This document shows, one piece after another, positions 1 to 8,184 of a DNA stretch of 52,514 bases; position 1 is the first letter of the stretch, and every line of letters begins with the position of its first letter. Source of the DNA: a virus. The notes beneath the pieces are model-generated. The model worked only from the letters and a program-made list of their open reading frames with translations. It ran no database searches and had not been told where the DNA came from. Location: the IMG/VR virus record IMGVR_UViG_3300028592_000015, positions 1 to 52,514 of that record. One strand, given 5' to 3'. The position numbers were made by a program, and so were the translations under genes.

Positions 1-131
1 CGAGAAAAATGAGGAGCGAACGATGCGAGCAGCCCTAGCCCTGACACTGGCATCGTTGATGTGCGGGCCGGTACTGGCTCAGAACTACATCAACGGTAAC
101 CAGCTCACCGAGTGGTGCCGCAATTCGTCAA
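1..131. repeat. Contig-end direct repeat, left copy
   Basis: Bases 6..131 are identical to 52389..52514. The match extends to base 1 if one A is inserted in a homopolymer (five A after CGAG here, four at the right end). This shows that the contig is circular or circularly permuted. A repeat of about 126 bp that starts in the middle of a gene looks like an assembler overlap rather than a biological terminal repeat. Confidence 0.9.
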
Positions 132-358
132 ATCTTGCGGGCGCCTATTCCCTGGCTATCCACGATGCATTCTCTGTTGCCGCCCGTCTGCAGGGAACGC
201 AGCAGAACGCCTTTCGGACGTGTGTCCCTGACGAAGTCACGCGCAGTCAGATCCGAGATGTGGTCTGTGCCTATTTGGAGGCGAACCCAGCCAACCGACA
301 TTGGGAGGCCCCTGTATTGGTTTTTAACGCGCTGGTCGACGGGTTTCCTTGCACCTAA
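23..358 (+). CDS. Rap1a/Tai-family immunity-like secreted protein
   Basis: The 111-residue protein has a signal peptide (about residues 1-20, ending VLAQ) and a small mature domain with cysteines at 32, 67, 82 and 110. The layout C-V-P, V-T-x-x-Q-I-x-D-V-V, Y-L, and F-P-C at the end matches the Rap1a family. Rap1a proteins are periplasmic antidotes to type VI secreted amidase effectors. The start has a good ribosome site (GAGGAG, 6 nt). It lies on the plus strand inside a minus-strand head operon, between the gpF-like gene (across the junction) and the connector gene, whose 3' end it overlaps by 4 nt. That position suggests a moron gene carried for the lysogen; its actual target is unknown. 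Confidence 0.8.
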   Translation: MRAALALTLASLMCGPVLAQNYINGNQLTEWCRNSSNLAGAYSLAIHDAFSVAARLQGTQQNAFRTCVPDEVTRSQIRDVVCAYLEANPANRHWEAPVLVFNALVDGFPCT

Positions 359-780
359 CTCCCAAGGTCTAGATCATAAAGCACAGCGACACCCGCCGGA
401 GCCAATGTCCTCACGGCCATAATCTCTTCCCACGCATGGGTAGCATCATCGGCTTCATCCACGAACGTCAGGGCCTCGCCCAGAAGGATCGTGTCATCAT
501 CGGTCGGGGCGATATCCGCGGCGCCAGAGATCGTCACCGTGCGCTTGGTCATGCCGATCAGCGTGCCATTGATGTCCCGCAGATCCTTGTCGGACTGCAG
601 GGCAATGACGAGGGTGTAGGTGATGACAGGCGTCGCGGGTATCCATGGTGTATCTGGGTCGGGCGTACCAGGAACGACGCGCCGTATCGTGGCCGGATAG
701 CCGTTGGGCTGGGATACGTCGCCCACCTTGGCGATGGCCTTCTGCACCTTACCGGCGATCTTGTTCCAGTCTTTGCTCAT
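355..780 (-). CDS. Probable head-tail connector/completion protein
   Basis: This is a 141-residue protein of unrecognised family. The start chosen is MSKDWNKIAG, whose ATG overlaps the upstream stop (ATGA) and indicates translational coupling; a longer reading to 819 is unlikely. The protein is acidic and rich in beta-prone segments (VITYTLVIAL, TVTISGAADI) and has a proline-rich stretch near residue 40. It sits in the head-to-tail part of the structural operon, after the DnaT-like adaptor and before the gpF-like gene across the contig junction, so a connector role is inferred from position. Confidence 0.65.
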   Translation of the reverse strand: MSKDWNKIAGKVQKAIAKVGDVSQPNGYPATIRRVVPGTPDPDTPWIPATPVITYTLVIALQSDKDLRDINGTLIGMTKRTVTISGAADIAPTDDDTILLGEALTFVDEADDATHAWEEIMAVRTLAPAGVAVLYDLDLGS

Positions 781-1148
781 GACCCAAAATCCACCGCTAC
801 GACCTTGCCGTCCACCCATCCGAAACTATCGCGCTTCTGCTCGACTGGCAGAGTGCAGTCTTTGCGGTACACGAATGCATCAAAGTCGAAGTCGGCCCAT
901 TGATCTTCGGTCATTGGTGCAGCTCGCTTCATTACCAGAATGAAGCCGCCGGGCAGGCTAAACAACACCGGACAAAGGCCCCGCTCGGCCATCCACGAGC
1001 GTGAAAACTCGGCTTCCTGACAATTGGCGAGGAGGCCATTCAAGATGCTTACCCACAAGCGCGACTTGCCCCACGCGCCTGGTATTTTGATCGCCACGCC
1101 GCCAATCAACAGCACTGTTCTTGTGGCGCCTCGATTGTTTAGGCGCAT
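777..1148 (-). CDS. Conserved phage hypothetical protein in head operon
   Basis: The 123-residue protein begins MRLNNRGATRTVLLIGGVAIKIP. It contains the segments GLCPVLFSLPGGFILVM and DSFGWVDGKVVAVDFG, which I recall from hypothetical proteins next to head genes in tailed phages. The N-terminal stretch with AIKIP superficially resembles the first strands of a protein kinase fold, but no catalytic loop follows, so no enzymatic call is made. It is coupled to its neighbours on both sides (1-nt overlap with 1148, ATGA at 777). Confidence 0.65.
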   Translation of the reverse strand: MRLNNRGATRTVLLIGGVAIKIPGAWGKSRLWVSILNGLLANCQEAEFSRSWMAERGLCPVLFSLPGGFILVMKRAAPMTEDQWADFDFDAFVYRKDCTLPVEQKRDSFGWVDGKVVAVDFGS

Positions 1149-1696
1149 CAGGCGCGCTCCGCCCTGCCGAACAGGGCCGGGCCGCGCGTGATCATCAGCA
1201 GCGAGCCTAGAACATCGTCCACCATCGATACGACGGGCCGCTGGTCGGCAACGCCGCCGGCACCGAAGTATTCTTCCTCGTACTGGCCAACCTTCAGGCG
1301 CTTGGTAATCTCGCCCGGCGTGATGTCCGGAGAGAGCGCACCAGGAGATGCCTTTTCCCGCACCGCGGCGATTACCGTGGCGCGCTTGATCTCGATCGGC
1401 ACTTCATCCTCGGAGATATACTGCGGGATGACGTTGGTGTCGTAGGCGCCCTGCCGAGGCCACTGAAGGGCCTGGGCGCGATACCGGCGCTTCCACCCCG
1501 GAAAGCGCGCGCCGTATGCCGCATCGATCCACAGCGTTGCACGTCGCAGCGCCGCTTCTGCCAAAGCCTCATCGTCCCCGCTGATGGCAAAGGTCTGGCC
1601 GAAAGAGGTGGCGATGGCCAAGGCGTCGTCCAGCGACACATAGCTGTCGGCATTTGCGAGGCCGGAGCCATCTTCCACCACGAGAGCCATGATCAA
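1148..1696 (-). CDS. DnaT-like head-tail adaptor protein
   Basis: This 182-residue protein opens with ALVVEDGSGLANADSYVSL, the signature of the 'putative DnaT-like' phage family. Members of that family lie directly after the coat gene and act as head completion or adaptor proteins. The middle region, with ALRRATLWIDAAYG and a W-K-R-R-Y segment, fits the all-helical adaptor fold. Despite the family name there is no reason to infer DNA replication here. Its ATG overlaps the end of the 84-residue gene upstream, consistent with one late transcript. Confidence 0.75.
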   Translation of the reverse strand: MIMALVVEDGSGLANADSYVSLDDALAIATSFGQTFAISGDDEALAEAALRRATLWIDAAYGARFPGWKRRYRAQALQWPRQGAYDTNVIPQYISEDEVPIEIKRATVIAAVREKASPGALSPDITPGEITKRLKVGQYEEEYFGAGGVADQRPVVSMVDDVLGSLLMITRGPALFGRAERA

Positions 1697-1947
1697 TCCT
1701 CATCCGGGTTGTATCGCCGGTAATGCAAGTCAAATTCCGCAGCACTTAGCCCCGCGAGCAAAGTGGCATAGGCGGCCTGGCCGTAGTAGCCGTGCCAGAA
1801 CTGCGGACCATTTTCGTCCTTGATGGCCGCGACAATCAGAACATCGTTCATTTCGCCAGCCCGCGCCTTTTCAAGCGCCGTTTCTAGCAGCTCGATGACA
1901 GCTTCCTTATCGTCGTCTCGCGCTGCGAACTTGACGATCTCTGCCAT
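1693..1947 (-). CDS. Small acidic protein in head operon
   Basis: The 84-residue protein has a predicted N-terminal helix (EAVIELLETALEKARAGE) and a second half with FWHGYYGQAAYATLLAGL. No family is recognised. It lies between the gene at 1950 and the DnaT-like adaptor, with a 2-nt gap upstream and a 4-nt overlap downstream, so it is translated as part of the head operon. Its short size would fit an auxiliary or decoration role, but that is speculation. Confidence 0.6.
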   Translation of the reverse strand: MAEIVKFAARDDDKEAVIELLETALEKARAGEMNDVLIVAAIKDENGPQFWHGYYGQAAYATLLAGLSAAEFDLHYRRYNPDED

Positions 1948-1949
1948 GA

Positions 1950-2300
1950 TCAGCCCTTAGCCGGCGGGTTGGCGCGATCGGCTTCCGCCGCTTCAATGAT
2001 CGACCGGGCTCGTTCCGTCATGGTCTTGTCGGCAGTGGCATCGAAGTCGCCATGCAGTTCCTTGGCAAGGGCGATGATCTTGGTGTGATGCATGTCCCGC
2101 CAGTCGGTAGGGATGGGCGTAGGCACGCCATCGGCACCTTCCGTGGTGTTGCCACCAGAATTGCCGTTATCGCCGCCAGCGGGCTCGGCTGCTGGTTTGT
2201 GCAGGGTGTGAACATCGGGGTCGAAGTCGGCTTCGTTGATACGCGTGAAGCCAGACTTGGCCTTGTCATTCACAATCTCGACGGTGGGCAGTTCCATCAT
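1950..2300 (-). CDS. Head-operon protein with N-terminal coat-proximal motif
   Basis: The start is taken at the first of two consecutive ATGs (MMELPTVEIV). An AGGA lies 3 nt upstream of the first and 6 nt upstream of the second, so 2297 may be the true start. The protein is about 116 residues, with VNDKAKSGFTRINEADFDPDVHTLH near the N terminus, a flexible Gly/Asn linker, and a helical C terminus (ADKTMTERARSIIEAAEAD). The position directly after the coat gene suggests a head-stabilising protein, but I do not recognise a family with certainty. Confidence 0.55.
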   Translation of the reverse strand: MMELPTVEIVNDKAKSGFTRINEADFDPDVHTLHKPAAEPAGGDNGNSGGNTTEGADGVPTPIPTDWRDMHHTKIIALAKELHGDFDATADKTMTERARSIIEAAEADRANPPAKG

Positions 2301-2359
2301 GGTTCCTTTCTCGACTTGGTGACGGGGCCGCCGGAGCGGTCCCGCTGCTAAATCGAGGG

Positions 2360-3484
2360 TTAGCCGAGCAGAGTGGCGATGAACTCGCTGTTGACGGCCT
2401 TGAAGCCCCAAGCCAGGTGCAGTTCCCAGGTCCGCTGGCCGTACTGGCTGATGTCGAGCATCAGGTAGGTCATGCCGAACTGGTCGGAGATAAGCATCTG
2501 CTGGATGGTGGGGTTCTCAGGCATCAGCGGCGGGCGCATGACGCCGACAACGGCATTGCGCTCGAAGCACAGGTTCGGCGTGTAGTCGTTGCCGATGGTG
2601 ATGGCGTCGTTGTCGGCCTCAACGGCAAGCAGGCCGGGCCGGCCGATGGTGAACGAGCCGCCCGAAAGCGCGCTGTTCGCCACATACTTGTGCGACGTGC
2701 CGGCCACGGTCACGACGTCACCGCCGAGCAGCGTGCCGGAACCAGTGTCAACGTTGATCGTGGTGTCACCAATCGCGCCAGCAGCCGAAAGCTGGTAGCT
2801 CGTGCCGGTGCCCTTGGTGTGCACGCCGATTTGGCCGGAAGTGCGCATCTGGAAGCCGTACTGGCGACGCAGAACGCCGTCGCGGCGTTCCTGGTCGGAA
2901 CCAGCAATGGACGCATCGAGCACGACGCCGAGCTTGAGCAGGTTGGCTTCCGAGGTGGAGTCGCCAACAAACTGCAGGTCGGACATCGGTGCGCCGTTGT
3001 CGCGCAGAATCTTGCGGGCATCCGCAAGCGGCGTCAGAGCAGTGGCAAAGGGATTGGTGCCAGCCGTACCCGCCGCACGAGACGCGCCGGTCTTGATGGC
3101 AGTGATACAGTCCGCTTCGGCTTCGTTACGCAGCGTGCGCATGCCCTGCTTCAGGAGCTGGCTGATCCATTCCGCCGAGGTCGCGCCATTGTCGAGCGAA
3201 CGGATCTGCTCGCCGGTCAGATGCCAGTCAACCTTGCGGCTCTTGGTGATCTGGACCTGGATGGCCTGGGCCGTGGCATCGGTGCCGGTCGAAGTGGTAG
3301 CGGCCGGGGTGAAGTCGGACGCCGAACGGGTCGGAGCGACCGTGACAGTCACGTTGTCGCCCTTGGCAACGCCCTTGTCGTCAAAGTTGGCATTGATGGC
3401 GTCGATGGCGCCAAACGGTTCAGCCGCGACTTCCTTGGCCGCGGAGAACAGGGTCGGCGCGAGCGCCGTCAGAGTGTTGGCCAA
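2360..3484 (-). CDS. Major capsid protein, P22 coat-protein-like
   Basis: The 374-residue protein starts MANTLTALAPTLFSAAKE. It contains KSRKVDWHLTGEQIRSLDNG near residues 81-100 and an all-beta central insertion (residues about 225-300, e.g. LLGGDVVTVAGTSHKYV), then FGMTYLMLDISQYGQRTW. This arrangement matches the P22 gp5 coat family, which has an HK97 core with an inserted I-domain. A scaffold-like gene lies upstream, as expected for a scaffold-dependent coat. The coat builds the icosahedral head. P22-type coats are best known from podoviruses, whereas this genome has lambda-type long-tail genes. Confidence 0.8.
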   Translation of the reverse strand: MANTLTALAPTLFSAAKEVAAEPFGAIDAINANFDDKGVAKGDNVTVTVAPTRSASDFTPAATTSTGTDATAQAIQVQITKSRKVDWHLTGEQIRSLDNGATSAEWISQLLKQGMRTLRNEAEADCITAIKTGASRAAGTAGTNPFATALTPLADARKILRDNGAPMSDLQFVGDSTSEANLLKLGVVLDASIAGSDQERRDGVLRRQYGFQMRTSGQIGVHTKGTGTSYQLSAAGAIGDTTINVDTGSGTLLGGDVVTVAGTSHKYVANSALSGGSFTIGRPGLLAVEADNDAITIGNDYTPNLCFERNAVVGVMRPPLMPENPTIQQMLISDQFGMTYLMLDISQYGQRTWELHLAWGFKAVNSEFIATLLG

Positions 3485-3571
3485 AGTGGCCTCCTATGAT
3501 GGTGTGGAGTTTGGGAAGGAGGCCATTCGGCCCGGTGCCGCCGCCCCTTCGGGCTGACACAGCGAGCAGTC

Positions 3572-4339
3572 TTAGGCGTCAGCGAGCTTGCCGCCGCCAT
3601 TCATGAATGCAGCCCGGTCTTTGGCCGGCATTGCATTGAATTCGTCCTGGGTCTTAACCTTGGCGCTACCGCCTCCGCCCCCGCCGCCCGGCTGGGCGCC
3701 AGAGCCGCCGCCGACACCCTTCAGGATGTGGTCTTTGTGCGGGTAGGAGTCGACAAACGTCTCAACCACTTCGTCAAAGCTCGCCAGTTCGCCTGGACGG
3801 GCCTTGGAGTAAATTTTCTGGCCGTTCTGGTCGTAGCCCACCACGGCACCATCTTCGACCTTCATGCGGTCGGCAAACATGGTGCGCAGCAGGTCGACGC
3901 CGGCCGGGGTCAGCTTTTCGGTCGCAAACTTGGACTGGCTGAAGCCATTGCCGATCAGCGACTTATTCAGCGCGCCGCCGAGGTCGGAATTGGTCTTTTC
4001 GAGCGACTGTACCTTTTCCGCATAAGGCTTGATGGCGGCCGCAATGGCTGCATCCATATCGCCGGCCTCGACCAGCTTCCTGGCGTCGATCTGGGACAGC
4101 TTTTCGATGGCAGTACGGGCTTCGGTAGCGTCGAGCCCTTCAAAGGCTTTGGCGGCTTCCTCTGCCTTCTGCGCGCGGGCTTTATAGCTCTTGGATTCAT
4201 CGGTCAGGCGGGAAATGGTCGAGGCTGTGCCGGGGGCATCAAAAGCCACCGTCTTGCCGTCGTCGGTTTCGTAGACTGGCTTGTCGCCATCCACCTCAGC
4301 GTAAGTTTTGCCTTCGATCGTCACCGTCTTGAGCTTCAT
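3572..4339 (-). CDS. Capsid scaffold-like coiled-coil protein
   Basis: The start is set at MKLKTVTIEGKTY, giving 255 residues; the 20 residues before it are unlikely to be coding. A short N-terminal beta region is followed by a long predicted coiled coil (residues about 45-125, with KSYKARAQKAEEAAKAF and KVQSLEKTNSDL), then a Gly-rich linker and a short C-terminal helix. This shape and the position between portal and coat are typical of an internal scaffold that is ejected during head maturation. A terminator lies just upstream (4415..4439). Confidence 0.7.
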   Translation of the reverse strand: MKLKTVTIEGKTYAEVDGDKPVYETDDGKTVAFDAPGTASTISRLTDESKSYKARAQKAEEAAKAFEGLDATEARTAIEKLSQIDARKLVEAGDMDAAIAAAIKPYAEKVQSLEKTNSDLGGALNKSLIGNGFSQSKFATEKLTPAGVDLLRTMFADRMKVEDGAVVGYDQNGQKIYSKARPGELASFDEVVETFVDSYPHKDHILKGVGGGSGAQPGGGGGGGSAKVKTQDEFNAMPAKDRAAFMNGGGKLADA

Positions 4340-4414
4340 CTGTCGTCTTTCTGGGCCTTCGCCCTGTGGTGAGGCATTCGCCTCTGTCGCCCATGGCATT
4401 CGCTTCAGGGCATG

Positions 4415-4439
4415 AAAAAGCCCGGCACAATGGCCGGGC
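4415..4439 (-). terminator. Rho-independent terminator between portal and scaffold genes
   Basis: On the minus strand GCCCGGC, a 6-nt loop and GCCGGGC form a perfect 7-bp GC stem followed by TTTTT. It stands in the 126-nt gap between the portal stop and the scaffold start. It would reduce, but need not abolish, read-through into the scaffold and coat genes, unless antitermination or a further promoter acts. Confidence 0.75.
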
Positions 4440-4465
4440 CTGAAATCATCATCAGTGTCTGTCGC

Positions 4466-6025
4466 CTACGCGACCGGCGGGGGCGGCGCCCCAAGGGCGG
4501 CCATTTCATCTTGGGTCACATCACCCGCCGGTATTTCGGCAAGTATCTTCTCAAGGTCTGCCGCCGCGTCGTATTCGGGGCCGAGAAGGTCGCGGCGCTT
4601 GGCCTCTGCTATCAACGCATCGCGGCTGATCTCTTCCATCTCTCGCAGCTTCAGCAGGAAGTCAGGCGCCTTGTCCGACTCCATGTCGATGGCGAAGTCG
4701 GTGTGAATGGCGATGGTTGGCTCTTCCGTCCGACCCATCCAGACCGCGGTATACTTCCACGCCAGCTCCAGAGCGTCCTTGAGTCCCAGAGCCCATGCCT
4801 GAACGGCAGAAATGCCCTTGGAGGCAGCAAAGGCCGTGGTGACCACCGTCAGGTTGCCCATCTGCGCTGTCAGGGGCTGGCGACCAAGCTCGCGCATCTG
4901 CTTTTCGCTGCGACCGATCTCGTCGGCCAGGAATGTCAGCGACGAGCCGTTGATCTCGATGAACGACCATTTGCCGGGCGTACCGTTCTGATCGGGCGGG
5001 CCATAGAGCACAGTCTTAGGACCGACCGGCACCTTCACCGGCTCTTCCACGGACTGCATGACGCCATCGATCGACACATTGCGCGTCGTCATCGGTGGAT
5101 TGACGCCCTCGGCCGTCAGCATCGGCGCCGCGGTCAGGTTCTTGGTGTATTCGAGGTTCGTCTCGTTCTGGTAGTGCTTCTTCTGCAGATGCACGACATC
5201 CCGCATCGGCGGCAGGATTTCCCACGATGTTCCGGTTCGCTTGCCAGTCAGGACGGGCACGAGAGGAATGAAGGGGATCGGCAGAACGCCGCTCTCTTCA
5301 GGAATAAGAACCCACTCCTCTTCCTGCTGGCCTTCCTTCTTGCGCTCTTCCCAGACCTCATAGGTCGGTGCTGCCCATGTCACGGAACCATCGGCGCCGG
5401 CAACGCGCTCGCGATTGAACACGCGAACCCGATCGATTTCCTTCTCACCGAACTGCCCGTCGCGCTCGTAGCGCTCTTCCTCGAACCGGACGTGCACGAA
5501 CTGCTCACGCCCGTCGATCATGGCGGTATAGGCCGCGATCATGCAGGAGGCCGGGATGCGCAACCAGTAGGGCCTTGCCCCGGCTGCACGCTCTTCCGCC
5601 AGTGTCGCCCCTGCCCGCACCCGCGTCTTATCGACCAGGATAAAGTCGAGGCCATTCGGGATAGACCAGAACAGGACGTCGGCGGCAAAGACGTGCATGT
5701 GATTGCCGCGCCCGTCGATGTCCTCTGCCAGCTTAACCATCTCCTCCGGCACCTTTTTGGCGTCGGCAAAGTTCAGTTCCTTGGCGAAGGGCTTGGCGGC
5801 CAGATCCTCGCAGATGTCGCGCAGAATATTGGTGAACTTGGCGTTGTTCAGCCGATCCTTGTAGTCGTCGTCGCCCTCGTTGGCGAACTTGGGCAGGTAC
5901 TTCCTGCCTTTGGAGATGACGGTATCGGCGCCATGGAGGAAGTCGTCGACCATCTCCCAATAGTCGTGCATGGCCTCGAAATCGTGGGCGCGATCATCGG
6001 GGCTTGGCTGCTTTTCGGTCATCAT
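4466..6025 (-). CDS. Portal protein, DUF4055-like
   Basis: This is a 519-residue acidic protein with HDYWEMVDDFLHGADTVISKGRKYLPKF at the N terminus, LPPMRDVVHLQKKHYQNETNLEY in the middle and a helical C terminus. These features fit the DUF4055 portal family. The portal is the dodecameric ring at one head vertex through which the terminase packages DNA. It starts 4 nt inside the terL stop (ATGA). MMTEK offers two adjacent starts. Order terS-terL-portal is standard. Confidence 0.8.
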   Translation of the reverse strand: MMTEKQPSPDDRAHDFEAMHDYWEMVDDFLHGADTVISKGRKYLPKFANEGDDDYKDRLNNAKFTNILRDICEDLAAKPFAKELNFADAKKVPEEMVKLAEDIDGRGNHMHVFAADVLFWSIPNGLDFILVDKTRVRAGATLAEERAAGARPYWLRIPASCMIAAYTAMIDGREQFVHVRFEEERYERDGQFGEKEIDRVRVFNRERVAGADGSVTWAAPTYEVWEERKKEGQQEEEWVLIPEESGVLPIPFIPLVPVLTGKRTGTSWEILPPMRDVVHLQKKHYQNETNLEYTKNLTAAPMLTAEGVNPPMTTRNVSIDGVMQSVEEPVKVPVGPKTVLYGPPDQNGTPGKWSFIEINGSSLTFLADEIGRSEKQMRELGRQPLTAQMGNLTVVTTAFAASKGISAVQAWALGLKDALELAWKYTAVWMGRTEEPTIAIHTDFAIDMESDKAPDFLLKLREMEEISRDALIAEAKRRDLLGPEYDAAADLEKILAEIPAGDVTQDEMAALGAPPPPVA

Positions 6026-7560
6026 CCAGTTCCATATGTGCCGAAGATGGCAGTCGAACCCTTGGCGCCGGTCACCAGTCGCCCAAAGGCGCCTGACGTG
6101 GCGTCAACCTGATCCTTGAACGAACCGCCCGGAAACAGGCATAGTTCGTCAAGGTAAGATTCATTCCATTCGCCCTCGACCAGGTAGACGTTGCCCGCCT
6201 CGCACTGGACCGAGAATGGTTCGGCGCGTGTTACCTTATCGCCGGTCTCAGGCTCCGCTCGGGCAATGAATCCCGCGAGCATGGCGACCATATCCTTGGC
6301 CTGCACCTTTCCGGCCTGGCCCGGGTCTTGCGGCAAACTGATCTGGACCGACTTGCCATCGAGCTCTGCAGTGGCCTTGATTAGCTTGCGGACCTCGTTA
6401 CCCTCTTCTTGGGCAATGACAGAGGATGCGACCCAGTATGAGCCATCAGGAGCCCTGCCGAGCTTCACGCCTGCCGTTCTGGCGGCTGTTGTGCTCTTGG
6501 TCGATGCCAAGTCCCAATGGCGCACCCAAACCGTTCCTGGAGGCGCTACGCGGCGAATCTTGCCTTCGAACCAGTGGCGCTTGAATAAGCCGCCTTCGCG
6601 AGGTGTTGGACGCTGCTGGTACTGGCCGGCATAACCGTATTCGCCCTTGACCTTCTTCAGCGCCTCGACCGCCTCTCGGCTGAAGCGCTCCGGCAAGAGC
6701 AATTCGCCCTGATGCGAACGGGGATCGCTGAAGCCGATGATGGTCTTTTTGTTCGTCGGCCCCTCGAACTCCATCGGGAGGCACAGATGCGCATATGGCA
6801 GGCCCAGCTTCAGGATCGTGCCGGCGACATCATCGCTGTGTAGGCGCTGCATGATGACCACGATGGCCGATCGGTCGAGATCGTTCAGGCGGTCAGATAT
6901 CGATTCCCGGAAGATGCGCACCGCGTTGCGGCGCTCCACCTCGCTCTCTGCCGTTTCCGTTGAGTGCGGATCGTCGATGATCACCCGATCACCACGGCCA
7001 CCGGTCATGGATGCGAAGGGCCTGCCCTCACGTCCACCCGATGCCGTGTTTTCGAACTTGCCCTTGGCGTTCTGGTCCGCAGACATGCGCACCGTAGGCC
7101 AGAGCGATTGATACCACTCGCTCTCGACCAGGCGGCGCATCTTCGTGTTGTCGCGCATCACGTTGTCCTGCGAATAGGACGATGTGAGATAGCGCATATG
7201 CGGCAGATCGGCCGGGCCCCATTCATAGGCTGGCCAGAATACCGAGTGCAGCAGGGACTTCATCAGACCCGGCGGGCAGTTGGTCAGCAGGCGGGTGATT
7301 TCCCCGCGCGTAACCGCCTCCAGATGGTCAGCCATGGCCTGTAGCGGCCATCCCCATACCAGCTTGGCCTTGGGCTCCAGAATGGGCCAGGCATGGCGCA
7401 CGAACCCGGCAAGGGTCTGGCACTCCGCCCTGATGCGTTCGGCGTTCTTTGCTACGTCGGCGCGTTCCCGCTCAGTGCGTCGTCTCGCCTTCTCCGCCCT
7501 GATCTCCGCCAATGTCGGCAAGCGGACCGAGGATCGATTCAAGGTGATCGAGCTGTTCAT
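6022..7560 (-). CDS. terL: Terminase large subunit
   Basis: The 512-residue protein has an ATPase domain with the Walker A-like segment NCPPGLMKSLL (about residues 93-103), Walker B DRVIIDDP, and a C-terminal nuclease domain starting at VRHWDLASTKS. It cuts concatemeric DNA and drives it into the prohead. The start has AAGG 6 nt upstream. It overlaps the small subunit by 89 nt in another frame. The overall arrangement resembles headful-packaging terminases, but packaging type cannot be proven from the sequence. Confidence 0.9.
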   Translation of the reverse strand: MNSSITLNRSSVRLPTLAEIRAEKARRRTERERADVAKNAERIRAECQTLAGFVRHAWPILEPKAKLVWGWPLQAMADHLEAVTRGEITRLLTNCPPGLMKSLLHSVFWPAYEWGPADLPHMRYLTSSYSQDNVMRDNTKMRRLVESEWYQSLWPTVRMSADQNAKGKFENTASGGREGRPFASMTGGRGDRVIIDDPHSTETAESEVERRNAVRIFRESISDRLNDLDRSAIVVIMQRLHSDDVAGTILKLGLPYAHLCLPMEFEGPTNKKTIIGFSDPRSHQGELLLPERFSREAVEALKKVKGEYGYAGQYQQRPTPREGGLFKRHWFEGKIRRVAPPGTVWVRHWDLASTKSTTAARTAGVKLGRAPDGSYWVASSVIAQEEGNEVRKLIKATAELDGKSVQISLPQDPGQAGKVQAKDMVAMLAGFIARAEPETGDKVTRAEPFSVQCEAGNVYLVEGEWNESYLDELCLFPGGSFKDQVDATSGAFGRLVTGAKGSTAIFGTYGTG

Positions 7561-7936
7561 CCGTTACCTTGGAAAGGTCATAGGTTCCGATGGAGCCGGA
7601 GTGCTTGTGCTTGTCCACGACCAGCCCATTAAGCTTGGCCGCGTCCATGAGTGACGCCCTGGCTACCGAAAGCATCGGGGCATCGTTCGATTCTTCCGCC
7701 TTGGTGGCGATGTTCAGAAGGCGTTCAGTGATCGACGCCGCCGTGATAACCGTGCGCTCTGCGACTTTCGCCTGCAGTTCAGCGACACGCTTCAGCACGC
7801 TTTCATTTGCTTTCAATCGCGTAGCATTGCCCCGGTTCGGCTTGAAGCCGGCCAGTGCATAGGCATCATCGGCTGTCTTGCCCTTGGCGAGCGCCTGGGC
7901 GAAGCTCTCGTGTCTTGGATTAGGGAGAACGGGCAT
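7472..7936 (-). CDS. terS: Terminase small subunit
   Basis: The 154-residue protein begins PNPRHESFAQALAKGKTADDAYALAGF, the typical helix-turn-helix opening of small terminases. A central helical oligomerisation region and an acidic tail follow. It recognises packaging-initiation DNA for TerL. The ATG shares two bases with the ATG of the divergent gene at 7935. No clear ribosome site is visible, so its expression may depend on upstream translation or a weak site. Confidence 0.85.
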   Translation of the reverse strand: MPVLPNPRHESFAQALAKGKTADDAYALAGFKPNRGNATRLKANESVLKRVAELQAKVAERTVITAASITERLLNIATKAEESNDAPMLSVARASLMDAAKLNGLVVDKHKHSGSIGTYDLSKVTDEQLDHLESILGPLADIGGDQGGEGETTH

Positions 7937-8168
7937 GGCTGAATACTACGTTACCTTTGGAGACGGGGATGTCTCTTCTGCCCCTGATCAGGTGGCTGTG
8001 CCTGTTGGCAGAACCATAGACGCCGCAGGCGATGCGGGGGCTGTGACTATCGCCAGGCAGCTGGTCGAAGATGGCAAACACGGCTCCAATACTTGGGTTG
8101 CGCTATACGACGCCGAGGGGCGCAGGTATTGGGCCCTACCCACATCGCAAATAGCCACAAAGGCTTAA
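7935..8168 (+). CDS. Small hypothetical protein divergent from terS
   Basis: This is a 77-residue protein (MAEYYVTFGDGDVSSAPDQV...). A ribosome site GGGAG lies 7 nt before the ATG. No family is recognised. The composition is protein-like, with a predicted beta-rich N terminus and a W-V-A-L-Y segment. It is one of the few plus-strand genes in this half of the genome, and its start codon overlaps that of terS. Confidence 0.55.
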   Translation: MAEYYVTFGDGDVSSAPDQVAVPVGRTIDAAGDAGAVTIARQLVEDGKHGSNTWVALYDAEGRRYWALPTSQIATKA

Positions 8169-8184
8169 AACCGGTTGCAGCGCC

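Noticed and set aside
4412-6112. 566-residue plus-strand frame opposite the portal gene
   Set aside because: It lies over a well-supported portal in the opposite strand; its composition (Arg/His/Leu-rich) is typical of a GC-rich shadow frame.
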